Assembly (NCBI GenBank): GCA_002313925.1
Contig: DCAZ01000030.1
Location: 1,064-11,752, forward strand
Length of the DNA stretch: 10,689 bases
Reading direction: 5' to 3'
From: Gemmatimonadales bacterium UBA1120
GTDB taxonomy: Bacteria > Gemmatimonadota > Gemmatimonadetes > Longimicrobiales > Gaopeijiaceae
Translations under genes and position numbers: made by a program
Shown: positions 1 to 6,634 of the stretch, in pieces
How the letters are laid out: every line of letters starts with the position of its first letter
How positions within the stretch are numbered: position 1 is the first letter of the stretch
The notes under the pieces: model-generated
Told to the model about the DNA's origin: nothing
What the model saw: only the letters and a program-made list of their open reading frames with translations
The model's database searches: none

Positions 1-1471
1 GATAGTTCGGGGCTTCCCTGGTGATGGTAACATCATGAGGGTGAGACTCTCTGAGACTTCCTGGTGTAACTCGGCTGAACTGAGCGCTAGAGCGAAGTTC
101 ATCAAGAGATGCAGCACCACAGTAGCCCATCCCACTCCTGAGACCACCGACAAGCTGGTAAATCGTATCTGAAATAGGGCCCTTATATGGCACCCTAGCC
201 TCAATACCCTCTGGAACCAGCTTGCTCTGACTCTCCCGATTTTCCTGGAAGTAACGGTCTGCTGAACCCTCTTCCATCGCTGATAAGGAGCCCATACCCC
301 TTACGGTTTTGAATCGTCGACCCTCTAGCAGAAAGCTCTCACCTGGAGCTTCGTCCGTGCCAGCAAACATTGAGCCCATCATTACCGACTCCGCTCCGGC
401 CGCAAGAGCCTTTACAATGTCACCTGAGTAGCGGATTCCTCCATCGGCAATGATCGGTACCGACCCATCCCCACCATCAAATGCATCCATGATGGCACTC
501 AGCTGTGGAACACCAACACCAGTCACCACCCGCGTAGTGCAGATGGAACCCGGACCAACACCCACTTTAACTGCGTCAACTCCTCGCTCGAGCAAAGCCT
601 GAGCCCCTTCTACAGTTCCGACGTTTCCACCCACTAATTGGGTATCTGGGAACCGCTCTCGCACACGCCCGAGTGCTTCGAGCACACCCTCGGAATGGCC
701 ATGAGCAGTATCGACCACAATCAAGTCTGCCCCAGCTTCCACTAACAATGCTGCGCGTTCAATATCAACCTTCGATGCTCCAACGGCAGCGCCTACCCTA
801 AGGCGTCCATGCTCGTCTTTGCAGGCATTCGGATATTGGCGGCGCTTAAAGATGTCCTTAACAGTGATCAGTCCCTTTAAGATTCCATCTTGGTCTAGAA
901 CTGGAAGCTTCTCGATACGGTGCTTATGGAGAAGGGTTTCTGCCTCGTCAAGCGTAGTCCCTACTGGAACAGTAACGAGATGGTCAGAAGTCATGACCTG
1001 CTCTATAGACTTATTAAGATCAAGCTCGAACTGCAGATCTCGGTTAGTGATAATCCCAACCAGTCGCCCAGTATCCTCGATGATGGGAACTCCACTGATT
1101 GAAAATTTCGCCATCAGGTCATGCGCGTCTTTAAGACTGCTGTCTCGCGTGAGGGTAATCGGGTTCAGGATCATTCCACTCTCAGAACGCTTAACCCGGT
1201 CTACTTCCTCTGCTTGAGCCTCGGGCGAGAGGTTTTTGTGAATAATCCCGACGCCTCCCTCACGTGCCATTTGGATAGCCAATTTCGACTCAGTAACTGT
1301 ATCCATAGCTGCTGAGAGCAACGGGATCTCAATAGAAATCTCACGCGTCAAACGCGAAGACACATCCGTATCTTTCGGGTGAATCAACGAATGTCCAGGA
1401 ATCAGGAGAACATCGTCGAATGTGAGGGCTTCTGTTACAATCTGGCCCCGCAGAGGCACGGCATCAGACAT
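1..1471 (-). CDS. guaB: IMP dehydrogenase (3' end cut by window edge)
   Basis: Oxidises IMP to XMP with NAD+, the committed step of guanine nucleotide synthesis, in the cytosol. I translated 490 codons from the ATG at 1471; the frame is still open at base 2 and ends in ...EAPNY, which in known GuaB proteins lies a few residues before the stop, so almost nothing is missing (family length about 488). The start is followed by the typical TFDDVLLIPG. Two CBS domains lie at about residues 100-212. The catalytic loop is GPGSICTTR with Cys311. ADGGIRYSGD at 342-351 holds the IMP phosphate-binding region, and the mobile flap shows RGMGSLSAM followed by DRYFQ. A GGGAGAGG-type ribosome site lies about 10 bases upstream of the ATG. 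It diverges from the acyltransferase gene at 1794. Family identity is certain; only the C-terminus is unseen. Confidence 0.98.
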   Translation of the reverse strand, partial: MSDAVPLRGQIVTEALTFDDVLLIPGHSLIHPKDTDVSSRLTREISIEIPLLSAAMDTVTESKLAIQMAREGGVGIIHKNLSPEAQAEEVDRVKRSESGMILNPITLTRDSSLKDAHDLMAKFSISGVPIIEDTGRLVGIITNRDLQFELDLNKSIEQVMTSDHLVTVPVGTTLDEAETLLHKHRIEKLPVLDQDGILKGLITVKDIFKRRQYPNACKDEHGRLRVGAAVGASKVDIERAALLVEAGADLIVVDTAHGHSEGVLEALGRVRERFPDTQLVGGNVGTVEGAQALLERGVDAVKVGVGPGSICTTRVVTGVGVPQLSAIMDAFDGGDGSVPIIADGGIRYSGDIVKALAAGAESVMMGSMFAGTDEAPGESFLLEGRRFKTVRGMGSLSAMEEGSADRYFQENRESQSKLVPEGIEARVPYKGPISDTIYQLVGGLRSGMGYCGAASLDELRSSAQFSRVTPGSLRESHPHDVTITREAPNY

Positions 1472-1496
1472 CGCTTATCGACCTCTCCCAATAAGA

Positions 1497-1546
1497 CGCG
1501 CCCGCCCCTTGAGGCCCCGGGATAAGAGCGTCATAGGGCGGGCGCG
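1497..1546 (-). promoter_or_regulatory. GC-rich hairpin in guaB leader
   Basis: The arms CGCGCCCGCCC (1497-1507) and GGGCGGGCGCG (1536-1546) form a perfect 11-bp, all-GC inverted repeat around a 28-base loop. The 3' arm, read in the guaB direction, ends about 25 bases before the guaB start codon, just upstream of its ribosome site. There is no real T tract after it (TCTTATTGGG), so a classical intrinsic terminator is not well supported. A leader structure affecting translation or mRNA stability is possible. The repeat is seen directly; its role is inference. Confidence 0.5.
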
Positions 1547-1582
1547 GACCCGCTCCAGAAAACACGATTGTTACCATAGGAG

Positions 1583-1611
1583 ACGATATCTGTAGGGCCA
1601 CGGAGCGTCAA
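1583..1611 (-). promoter_or_regulatory. Predicted guaB promoter
   Basis: On the minus strand, TTGACG (1611-1606) is followed after exactly 17 bases by TATCGT (1588-1583). These match five and four positions of the sigma-70 -35 and -10 consensus. Transcription would begin near 1576 and give a leader of about 105 bases that contains the GC-rich hairpin at 1497-1546. This is a prediction from sequence pattern and spacing only. Confidence 0.5.
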
Positions 1612-1641
1612 CGGGCTCATCGGATAGCCCTGCAAGACTGG

Positions 1642-1661
1642 TTCGTTCTGTACAGAACGAA
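1642..1661. promoter_or_regulatory. Perfect 20-bp palindrome, candidate operator
   Basis: The half-site TTCGTTCTGT (1642-1651) is followed without spacer by its exact reverse complement ACAGAACGAA (1652-1661). The site lies in the non-coding divergent region, 30 bases upstream of the predicted guaB -35 box and about 130 bases upstream of the acyltransferase start. Length and symmetry fit a dimeric repressor or activator site, for example TetR-like. It does not match the LexA spacing that I know. The regulator is unknown. Confidence 0.45.
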
Positions 1662-1773
1662 TTACCCAGATCCATGGATAGACTTCTAGATACCTGATAC
1701 TGCCACTCTATGGATCTGCTTATATTTCCATTTCCGGTTCAAGAATTCAAAATACTCTAGAACCTATACCCTT

Positions 1774-1788
1774 AATCTAGACTAGATT
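1774..1788. repeat. Short inverted repeat before acyltransferase start
   Basis: AATCTAG (1774-1780) and CTAGATT (1782-1788) are perfect inverted arms around a single A, ending 5 bases before the ATG at 1794. The place normally occupied by a ribosome site is taken by this repeat. It could be a repressor site that also covers the start region, or chance in AT-rich DNA. Confidence 0.3.
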
Positions 1789-1793
1789 CGTTA

Positions 1794-2624
1794 ATGCCTT
1801 TCTTGCCTCTGCGTTCAGTAAGAATCCCCAGCGACACATCCAACCTTTATTCTGAGTGGCTGGCTTGGTTATCAGAGGAACTTGAATCAGAAAAATGTGA
1901 CCGAAATGAACTCTGCCGGCTTATTCTAACTGACATCTATTTCCCACATCTGGGTGATGCACACCTTCGCAACGACGCCACGCGTTTCCTCCCTGTCGCG
2001 TTGGCTCAAATGAACCCAGAAAATGTTACACTCGAGCCAGAGTACTATCAGGACATCGATCTAGAACGTTATACACCACGCAAGCCACTCCTGTGGCTCT
2101 GGGAAATGTTCGACCGTAGTTACCTAGGAGAAAATGTAGAGCTTGGCATCCGCTTCAGACGGATCCTTGCCCACCATGTCTTTGGCCACTGTGGTGCAAA
2201 TTTCAAGGCATTCCCACATGTGCGATTGTCATTCGGCTACAATCTCGACATTGGTGACAACGTGGTGATCCACCGACACGTGCTCCTCGATGACCGGGGT
2301 GGTATTGAGATAGGAGATGGTTCGTCAGTTTCAGATTTTGCAAACGTTTATTCTCATACACACGATATCGCTGATGGCCGCATCATAGAGACGCCCAAAA
2401 CCATTATTGGGCGAGGGGTGCGAATCACATATCACGCGACAATTCTAGCTGGTATGCATGTGGCTGATGATTCTATGGTCGGCGCTGGTGCAATGCTTAC
2501 AAAGAGTACTGAGCCGCACTATGTCTATGCGGGAGTTCCAGCTAAGAAGGTCAAGAAGAAGCCAGATAAGGAGTCGTCTAAAACTGCTCCCCCCACCCTT
2601 GATGCACTAGCAGACGAAGCTTAG
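1794..2624 (+). CDS. Hexapeptide-repeat acyltransferase (MAT/NodL-like)
   Basis: A 276-residue cytosolic protein predicted to transfer an acyl group, probably acetyl, from acyl-CoA to a sugar or similar acceptor. The C-terminal half (about 112-252) shows the left-handed beta-helix pattern of hexapeptide transferases: GYNLDIGDNVVIHRHVLL, GGIEIGDGSSVSDF, KTIIGRGVRITYHATILAG and DDSMVGAGAML, closed by the typical YAGVPAKKV. SHTHD (187-191) carries the likely catalytic His (His188 or His190) in the loop where maltose/galactoside acetyltransferases have theirs. The first 110 residues are mainly helical, rich in Trp, Tyr and Leu, and are not recognised. The tail after residue 250 is charged and low in complexity. 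No Shine-Dalgarno site is visible; an in-frame TAA at 1773 excludes a longer protein. The acceptor substrate cannot be deduced. It converges with the accessory patch downstream. Confidence 0.85.
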   Translation: MPFLPLRSVRIPSDTSNLYSEWLAWLSEELESEKCDRNELCRLILTDIYFPHLGDAHLRNDATRFLPVALAQMNPENVTLEPEYYQDIDLERYTPRKPLLWLWEMFDRSYLGENVELGIRFRRILAHHVFGHCGANFKAFPHVRLSFGYNLDIGDNVVIHRHVLLDDRGGIEIGDGSSVSDFANVYSHTHDIADGRIIETPKTIIGRGVRITYHATILAGMHVADDSMVGAGAMLTKSTEPHYVYAGVPAKKVKKKPDKESSKTAPPTLDALADEA

Positions 2625-2675
2625 TACCACTCTTTAAACGCCTGATTCCGTCTGATCCCGGAGTGACGCGTCTGC

Positions 2676-2831
2676 TTACCGGAAGAGATGCCTTTCCTGC
2701 CCCTCTTCTTGTCTCCAGCGGGCATGCCGCAGCTGCCAAACGCCCTGGAGCATAGCGTGGGTTGAGTCTTGCGACTCCTCCGCCTGCCGGGCGCAGCTCG
2801 TTCCCAATAACGAGAAGAGCCCAACGATCAC
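2676..2831 (-). pseudogene. Remnant of a small lipoprotein gene (lipocalin-like?)
   Basis: A minus-strand frame from a GTG at 2831 to TAA at 2676-2678 would give 51 residues. It begins with a hydrophobic stretch, LVIVGLFSLLGTSCARQ, that looks like a lipoprotein signal with Cys13 as the lipidated residue, then a polar linker, then MLQGVWQLRHARW and QEEGQE. L-x-G-x-W-x-L after a lipoprotein signal is how many lipocalin-like periplasmic proteins begin. The frame stops soon after, where such proteins normally continue for 100 or more residues. In-frame codons before the GTG (KRHIER) would make a better basic n-region but no start codon survives there. I infer a broken gene; a tiny intact lipoprotein is the alternative. 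The -3 position of the lipobox (Gly) is atypical. Confidence 0.35.
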
Positions 2832-2850
2832 GAGCCGTTCTATGTGTCTC

Positions 2851-2994
2851 TTATCTGAGGCCTAACCAGTGACTCGCCTTCATAGAAAAGAAGTTCTCAC
2901 CCGGCACGGTTATCGCCTTGCCTAGAGAACTGACTCCGACCATAAACTCAAACTCTATGCCGGCGCCAACCTTTTTGTAGAAGCTCGTACATGC
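2851..2994 (-). pseudogene. Possible C-terminal remnant of a barrel-like protein
   Basis: An open minus-strand stretch of 47 codons lies between a TAG at 2995-2997 and a TAA at 2851-2853. It reads like real protein: YKKVGAGIEFEFMVGVSS, then GKAITVPGENFFS and ASHWLGLR. The alternating aromatic and small residues and the final HWLGLR resemble the last strands of an outer-membrane barrel, though a normal barrel ends in Phe or Trp. No start codon precedes it apart from an internal ATG. It sits directly behind the channel gene and in front of the lipoprotein remnant on the same strand. Evidence is residue pattern only, and chance is possible. Confidence 0.25.
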
Positions 2995-3007
2995 CTACAC
3001 GATAATG

Positions 3008-4288
3008 CTAGCTTGAGGCACGCAAGATCTTGAGATCCCTTCCCGCCGGCTCTTGGAAGGCATCAAGACCGAACTCCGGCAGACTCGAGATAAGGTGGTC
3101 GAAGATGTCCGCGGTCAGTCCCTCGTAGTTCGCCCAGTCCGTGTCGTTGGAGAAACAGTATATCTCCAAGGGCAAACCTTGCGTCCCCGGCTGGAGTTGC
3201 CGGACCAGAAGTGTCATCTCTTGGTGGATCTTCGGATGTCCTCGCAGATAATGCCATACATACGCCCGGAACGTGCCCACATTCGTGAGCCGTCGTGAGT
3301 CCGGCTTGATACCTTTTCCAGACATTTGTCGGGCATTAGCAATCTCCAGGTCTTTTTGCTTTGCGCCCAGGTATTCGTGTAGGAACTCGAAGCGGGACAG
3401 GCGAGCAAGCTCGTCTTCGGATAGGAAGTGGACTGAGTTCATGTCCAGGTAGATGGAGCGCTTGATCCGCCGACCACCGGACTCACTCATGCCACGCCAG
3501 TTCTTGAAGGATTCGGAGATAAATTTGTGGGTTGGGATTGCGGAGATCGTCTTATCCCAGTTCTGGATTTTCACCGTGTGGAGCGCAATGTCGATGACGT
3601 CGCCGTCGGCATGAGCTTGGGGCATTTCGATCCAGTCCCCGATCCGGATCATGTCGTTAGACATGATCTGAACGCTGGCCACCAGAGACAGGATCGTGTC
3701 CCTGAACACCAGCATCAGCACGGCCGTGAGCGCCCCGAGGCCTGAGAGGAAGAGCACGGGCGAACGACCTGCCACAATGGAAATCACAATGATGCCGGTA
3801 GCCACGTACAAGAAAAGACTAATGACCTGCAGGTATCCCTTGATCGGGCGATTTCGGGCTTCTTTGTAGGTTGCGGAGTAGATGTCGTTGAGGGCATCCA
3901 ATAGCCCGCCGGCCGCCCTCGTCAGAGCTATCACCACCCATGCCAACGACAGGCGGCGTACGAAGGTTGCCGCCGCGAACAAAAAATTCTCCCAACTCGT
4001 CAACGTAACGGCAGCGGCCGAAGTGCTGTCGCCGATGCTCAGGGCCCAGTCGATTCCAATGTAGACCACGAGTGCTGGAGCCACGCTGGCCAATTGGTGG
4101 AAGACGCGTCGCTCAAAGAGGCGATCGTCCCAAGTGGACCGTGTCCTGCTCATCAACTTGTGGACGAACTCCAGGAATACTCTGCGGGTCACTATGTTGG
4201 CCATCCAAGCCAAGACGATCAGGGAAAGGACTCCGCCCGCGGCCCGCAGCCAGTCGTTTGCAACAATGTTCGAAAAGAAATCCTGCAT
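3008..4288 (-). CDS. Mechanosensitive ion channel, MscM/YbdG type
   Basis: An inner-membrane channel of the MscS superfamily that opens under membrane tension and releases solutes during osmotic downshock. The 426 residues fit the YbdG family (E. coli YbdG about 415). Five hydrophobic segments are visible at about 14-33, 66-86, 102-124, 150-172 and 177-206; the last is the pore helix, with GLGALTAVLMLVFRDTILSL. The beta domain follows with NDMIRIGDWIEMP, ADGDVIDIALHTVKIQNWD and IPTHKFISESFKNWRGM, then the family signature GGRRIKRSI (271-279). The C-terminal region includes NVGTFRAY, MTLLVRQLQPG and GLPLEIYCFSND. The start at 4288 has an AAGGA ribosome site (4299-4295) placed just after the stop of the upstream MscS remnant, 17 bases away, which suggests a former operon. 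Sampled lines of this gene are 57-67% GC against about 50-57% in acs, a hint of transfer. Confidence 0.95.
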   Translation of the reverse strand: MQDFFSNIVANDWLRAAGGVLSLIVLAWMANIVTRRVFLEFVHKLMSRTRSTWDDRLFERRVFHQLASVAPALVVYIGIDWALSIGDSTSAAAVTLTSWENFLFAAATFVRRLSLAWVVIALTRAAGGLLDALNDIYSATYKEARNRPIKGYLQVISLFLYVATGIIVISIVAGRSPVLFLSGLGALTAVLMLVFRDTILSLVASVQIMSNDMIRIGDWIEMPQAHADGDVIDIALHTVKIQNWDKTISAIPTHKFISESFKNWRGMSESGGRRIKRSIYLDMNSVHFLSEDELARLSRFEFLHEYLGAKQKDLEIANARQMSGKGIKPDSRRLTNVGTFRAYVWHYLRGHPKIHQEMTLLVRQLQPGTQGLPLEIYCFSNDTDWANYEGLTADIFDHLISSLPEFGLDAFQEPAGRDLKILRASS

Positions 4289-4305
4289 GGTTATTCCTTG
4301 TCAGT

Positions 4306-4512
4306 CTATGCCTGGTCGGGGTCGCTTTTCATCATCACGGTCCGGATAGGGAACGAGATCTCGATTCCTTCATCGGAGAAACGCCGATGCAACCGCTTGA
4401 TGAACTCGTGCTTGACCGGACTCTGGATTTTGAATTCACACACCATCAGCCGCACATCAAAGATGATGCTCAACTCAGTAAAATAAAGATCAAAAATCAG
4501 GACGCAGTAGCC
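4306..4512 (-). pseudogene. C-terminal remnant of a second MscS-type channel gene
   Basis: A minus-strand frame open from 4512 down to the TAG at 4306-4308 encodes the end of an MscS protein with no start. It reads ELSIIFDVRLMVCEF, PVKHEFIKRLHRRFSDEGIE and ISFPIRTVMM. The run (F/L)xxxxR(F)xxxxGIEIxFPxRTV is the typical end of the MscS alpha-beta C-terminal domain. In frame, a TGA at 4513-4515 stops it upstream, and the acs stop codon (4519-4521) is only a few bases away, so the membrane part and most of the gene are absent. No ATG gives a plausible protein. It precedes the intact channel gene by 17 bases on the same strand, as if the pair had been an operon elsewhere. The family call rests on motif recognition and is fairly strong. 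Confidence 0.75.
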
Positions 4513-4518
4513 TCAGGT

Positions 4519-6474
4519 CTATTCTTCCTCTTCATACATCACCTGTAGACGTGCAACCACGCTCGGGTCTGCCAAGGTCGTTGTATCTCCCACGGTCCGT
4601 CCCTCTGCGATATCCCGCAGTAGACGTCTCATTATTTTCCCTGAACGAGTCTTGGGGAGGTCAGCCGTAAAAATCACTATCTCAGGTTTGGCAATCGCTC
4701 CGATCTTGTACCCGACATGCTCGCGAACTTCAGCCAGCAGCTCATCAGTCTCTGAGTTTCCCTCTTTAAGGGTCACGAACGCTGCGATCGACTGACCTTT
4801 GATTTCATGGCTCTTACCAACTACAGCAGCTTCCGCAACAGCCGGATGATCGACGAGGGCACTCTCAACCTCCATCGTACCGATTCGATGGCCAGCAACG
4901 TTTAGAACGTCATCCACTCGTCCAAGGATCCAAAAATAGCCGTCCTCATCTCTCTTGGCGCCATCTCCCGGGAAGTAAATCCCATCCCACTTAGACCAAT
5001 ATGTTTCTTGAAAGCGTTGGTCATCACCCCATATCGTGCGAAGCATAGACGGCCAAGGAGAAGTAATCGCGAGATACCCGGCGCTCGTAACTTCTCCTGC
5101 TTCGTTCAAGATCGTTGCCTCAATTCCAGGAAAGGGAGAAGTCGCAGTTCCTGGTTTTGTTTCAGTGATCCCTGGCAGTGGCGTGATCATGATCGAGCCT
5201 GTCTCCGTCTGCCACCATGTGTCGACAATAGGGCATGAGCTTCCGCCAATCTTCTCATGATACCAAATCCATGCTTCCGGATTTATGGGTTCACCAACTG
5301 TCCCCAATAGTCGGAGCTTAGATAGGTCATACTCTGCCGGCCAATCATCCCCCCAGCGCATAAAGGCCCGGATCGCGGTTGGCGCTGTATAGAAAACGGT
5401 GACAGCATGTTTCTCACAAAGCTCCCAAAAGCGGCCTCGATCAGGCGTGTCTGGAGCCCCCTCATACATGAAGACGCTGGCGCCGTTGGCGAGCGGTCCA
5501 TAGACGATATAGCTGTGCCCAGTAATCCATCCCACGTCCGCTGTGCACCAATACACGTCGTCGTCTTGTAAATCGAACACGACCTTGGTGGTAGCAGCCA
5601 CCTGTGTCAGGTATCCTCCAGTGGTGTGAACTACTCCCTTCGGTTTACCGGTCGTGCCCGACGTATAAAGGATAAATAACACGTCTTCGGCGTCCATTTC
5701 CTCGGCCGGACAATCAGCCGAGTTTTGATCCATAAGGTCATGATACCAGTGATCCCTACCCTCCAGCATTTCTGCATCAACCTTTTCGGTTAACTCACCA
5801 CCTCGCTGAACTACGACAACTTTCTCTACTGTAGGTGAGTTCAGGAGAGCTTCATCTGCATTGGATTTGAGAGGAACAATGCCACCCCTTCGCCAACCGC
5901 CATCAGCGGTGATAAGCACTTTGGCTTGAGCATCATTATTCCGGTCAGCCAGTGATTCGGGGCTAAAGCCCCCGAATACCACGGAATGGATCGCTCCGAT
6001 CCTAACGCAGGCAAGCATAGCAATCGCTGCCTCCGGGATCATAGGTAAATAAATGGTGACGCGATCCCCACGAGTTACACCCAGATTTTTCAGCGCGTTT
6101 GAGAAGCGGCAGACCGCATCATGCAACTGCGCATATGTGTAGGTTTTCCTGTCTCCTGGTTCTCCCTCCCAGATAAGAGCGGCTTGATCAGAACGAGAGC
6201 TATTTAGATGACGGTCTAAACAGTTGTAAGCAACGTTAAGTTTCCCGCCTACGAACCATTTCGCATGAGGAGGTTGCCACTCTAAGACAGAGTCCCAGCG
6301 TCTGAACCAGTCTAACTGCTCTGCCCACTCTACCCAGTAGGATTCACGGTCCGTCCTTGCTCGTTCATAGATCTCCAAATCACTGACCACAGCACGAGTC
6401 CGAAAATCCTCACTCGGAGAAAAACGGCGATCTTCAGTTAGAAGGACATCAAGCGTGCCAGCGTCTTTGCTCAT
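4519..6474 (-). CDS. acs: Acetyl-CoA synthetase (AMP-forming)
   Basis: Activates acetate with ATP and CoA to acetyl-CoA, AMP and PPi in the cytosol. The 651 residues equal the usual length (E. coli 652). The N-terminal ACAS segment with SYWVEWAEQLDW and NVAYNCLDRHL is present. The ATP-binding loop YTSGTTGKPKGVVH lies at 270-283, and WWQTETGS at 420-427 includes the Trp that restricts the pocket to acetate. YFPGDGAKRDEDGY and GRVDDVLNVAGHRIGT follow, with hinge Asp521. PKTRSGKIMRR carries Lys613, the lysine that is acetylated in homologues to switch the enzyme off. The ATG at 6474 has a clear AAGAAGGA ribosome site 6 bases upstream. Divergent from perR; the MscS remnant begins a few bases after its stop, with no visible terminator between. 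Identity is secure. Confidence 0.98.
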   Translation of the reverse strand: MSKDAGTLDVLLTEDRRFSPSEDFRTRAVVSDLEIYERARTDRESYWVEWAEQLDWFRRWDSVLEWQPPHAKWFVGGKLNVAYNCLDRHLNSSRSDQAALIWEGEPGDRKTYTYAQLHDAVCRFSNALKNLGVTRGDRVTIYLPMIPEAAIAMLACVRIGAIHSVVFGGFSPESLADRNNDAQAKVLITADGGWRRGGIVPLKSNADEALLNSPTVEKVVVVQRGGELTEKVDAEMLEGRDHWYHDLMDQNSADCPAEEMDAEDVLFILYTSGTTGKPKGVVHTTGGYLTQVAATTKVVFDLQDDDVYWCTADVGWITGHSYIVYGPLANGASVFMYEGAPDTPDRGRFWELCEKHAVTVFYTAPTAIRAFMRWGDDWPAEYDLSKLRLLGTVGEPINPEAWIWYHEKIGGSSCPIVDTWWQTETGSIMITPLPGITETKPGTATSPFPGIEATILNEAGEVTSAGYLAITSPWPSMLRTIWGDDQRFQETYWSKWDGIYFPGDGAKRDEDGYFWILGRVDDVLNVAGHRIGTMEVESALVDHPAVAEAAVVGKSHEIKGQSIAAFVTLKEGNSETDELLAEVREHVGYKIGAIAKPEIVIFTADLPKTRSGKIMRRLLRDIAEGRTVGDTTTLADPSVVARLQVMYEEEE

Positions 6475-6550
6475 CAGACATCCTTCTTATTGTGCGGCAT
6501 GTGGGGCAATTCCAGAGCTGTACTGGAAAAGAATCTGCCTAGACCGCCCC

Positions 6551-6572
6551 ATCAGCAACCCTTATTGCTGAT
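6551..6572. repeat. 8-bp hairpin in acs / perR intergenic region
   Basis: ATCAGCAA (6551-6558) and TTGCTGAT (6565-6572) form a perfect 8-bp stem with a 6-base loop. It would lie in the acs leader, 79 bases before the start codon, if acs is transcribed from the promoter suggested at 6589-6618. No T tract follows on either strand, so it is not a typical terminator. It may be an operator or a leader structure. Confidence 0.35.
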
Positions 6573-6588
6573 GAGTGCTAGACAATCC

Positions 6589-6618
6589 TTAAAACCTCAC
6601 ACTTGTGAAACTGATCAA
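6589..6618 (-). promoter_or_regulatory. Possible acs promoter
   Basis: On the minus strand TTGATC (6618-6613) is followed after 18 bases by TTTTAA (6594-6589). The spacer contains TCACA-CT-TGTGA (6598-6609), a small inverted repeat whose arms are in the reverse order of a CRP site. The match to consensus is modest, so this is only a candidate. Confidence 0.25.
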
Positions 6619-6634
6619 ATCGTGGATCATGCAG

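Larger units (their letters stand above)
1472..1793. other. Divergent intergenic region, guaB / acyltransferase
   Basis: These 322 bases contain no convincing gene. Going right from guaB, they hold its ribosome site, the GC-rich leader hairpin, the predicted guaB promoter, a small hairpin with GGGCT/AGCCC arms at 1613-1630, the 20-bp palindrome, and an AT-rich stretch at 1680-1793 before the acyltransferase. TATACC at 1765-1770 could be a -10 element for the plus-strand gene, but no good -35 box is at the right distance. A 34-codon minus-strand frame at 1571-1675 overlaps the promoter and is not believed. Confidence 0.6.
2625..3007. other. Gene-poor gap with decayed reading frames
   Basis: These 383 bases separate the convergent acyltransferase and channel genes. 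On the minus strand they hold two short protein-like frames, described separately (2851-2994 and 2676-2831). Small hairpins occur at 2764-2777 (GAGTC/GACTC) and 2797-2814 (CTCGTT/AACGAG), plus a wide 7-bp inverted repeat, AGTTCTC/GAGAACT, at 2892-2931. None has a T tract, so no terminator is called. I saw no tRNA and no conserved structured RNA. Confidence 0.5.

Noticed and set aside
819..1315. Plus-strand open frames of 60-132 codons
   Set aside because: They lie antisense within guaB, whose conserved minus-strand frame explains the openness.
1642..1661. LexA (SOS) box at the palindrome
   Set aside because: CTGTACAG has no spacer, whereas the E. coli type needs CTGT-N8-ACAG and the Bacillus type GAAC-N4-GTTC; neither fits.
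1571..1675. 34-codon minus-strand frame with ATG upstream of guaB
   Set aside because: No ribosome site; it covers the predicted guaB promoter and part of the palindrome, and its residues show no protein-like pattern.
2621..2824. Minus-strand 67-codon frame rich in Arg, Gly and Lys
   Set aside because: No recognisable motif; the overlapping frame with the lipoprotein-like signal (2676-2831) reads much more like protein.
2625..3007. tRNA or structured RNA in the convergent gap
   Set aside because: No T-loop motif (GGTTCGAATCC type) on either strand and no cloverleaf; only small unrelated hairpins.
4072..4548. Plus-strand frames of 71-158 codons
   Set aside because: They run antisense to the channel gene, the MscS remnant and the end of acs; the minus strand carries clear family motifs throughout.
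6573..6581. GAGTGCTAG, resembling half of a CIRCE (HrcA) element
   Set aside because: The matching TTAGCACTC half is absent at the required 9-base spacing and no chaperone gene is nearby.
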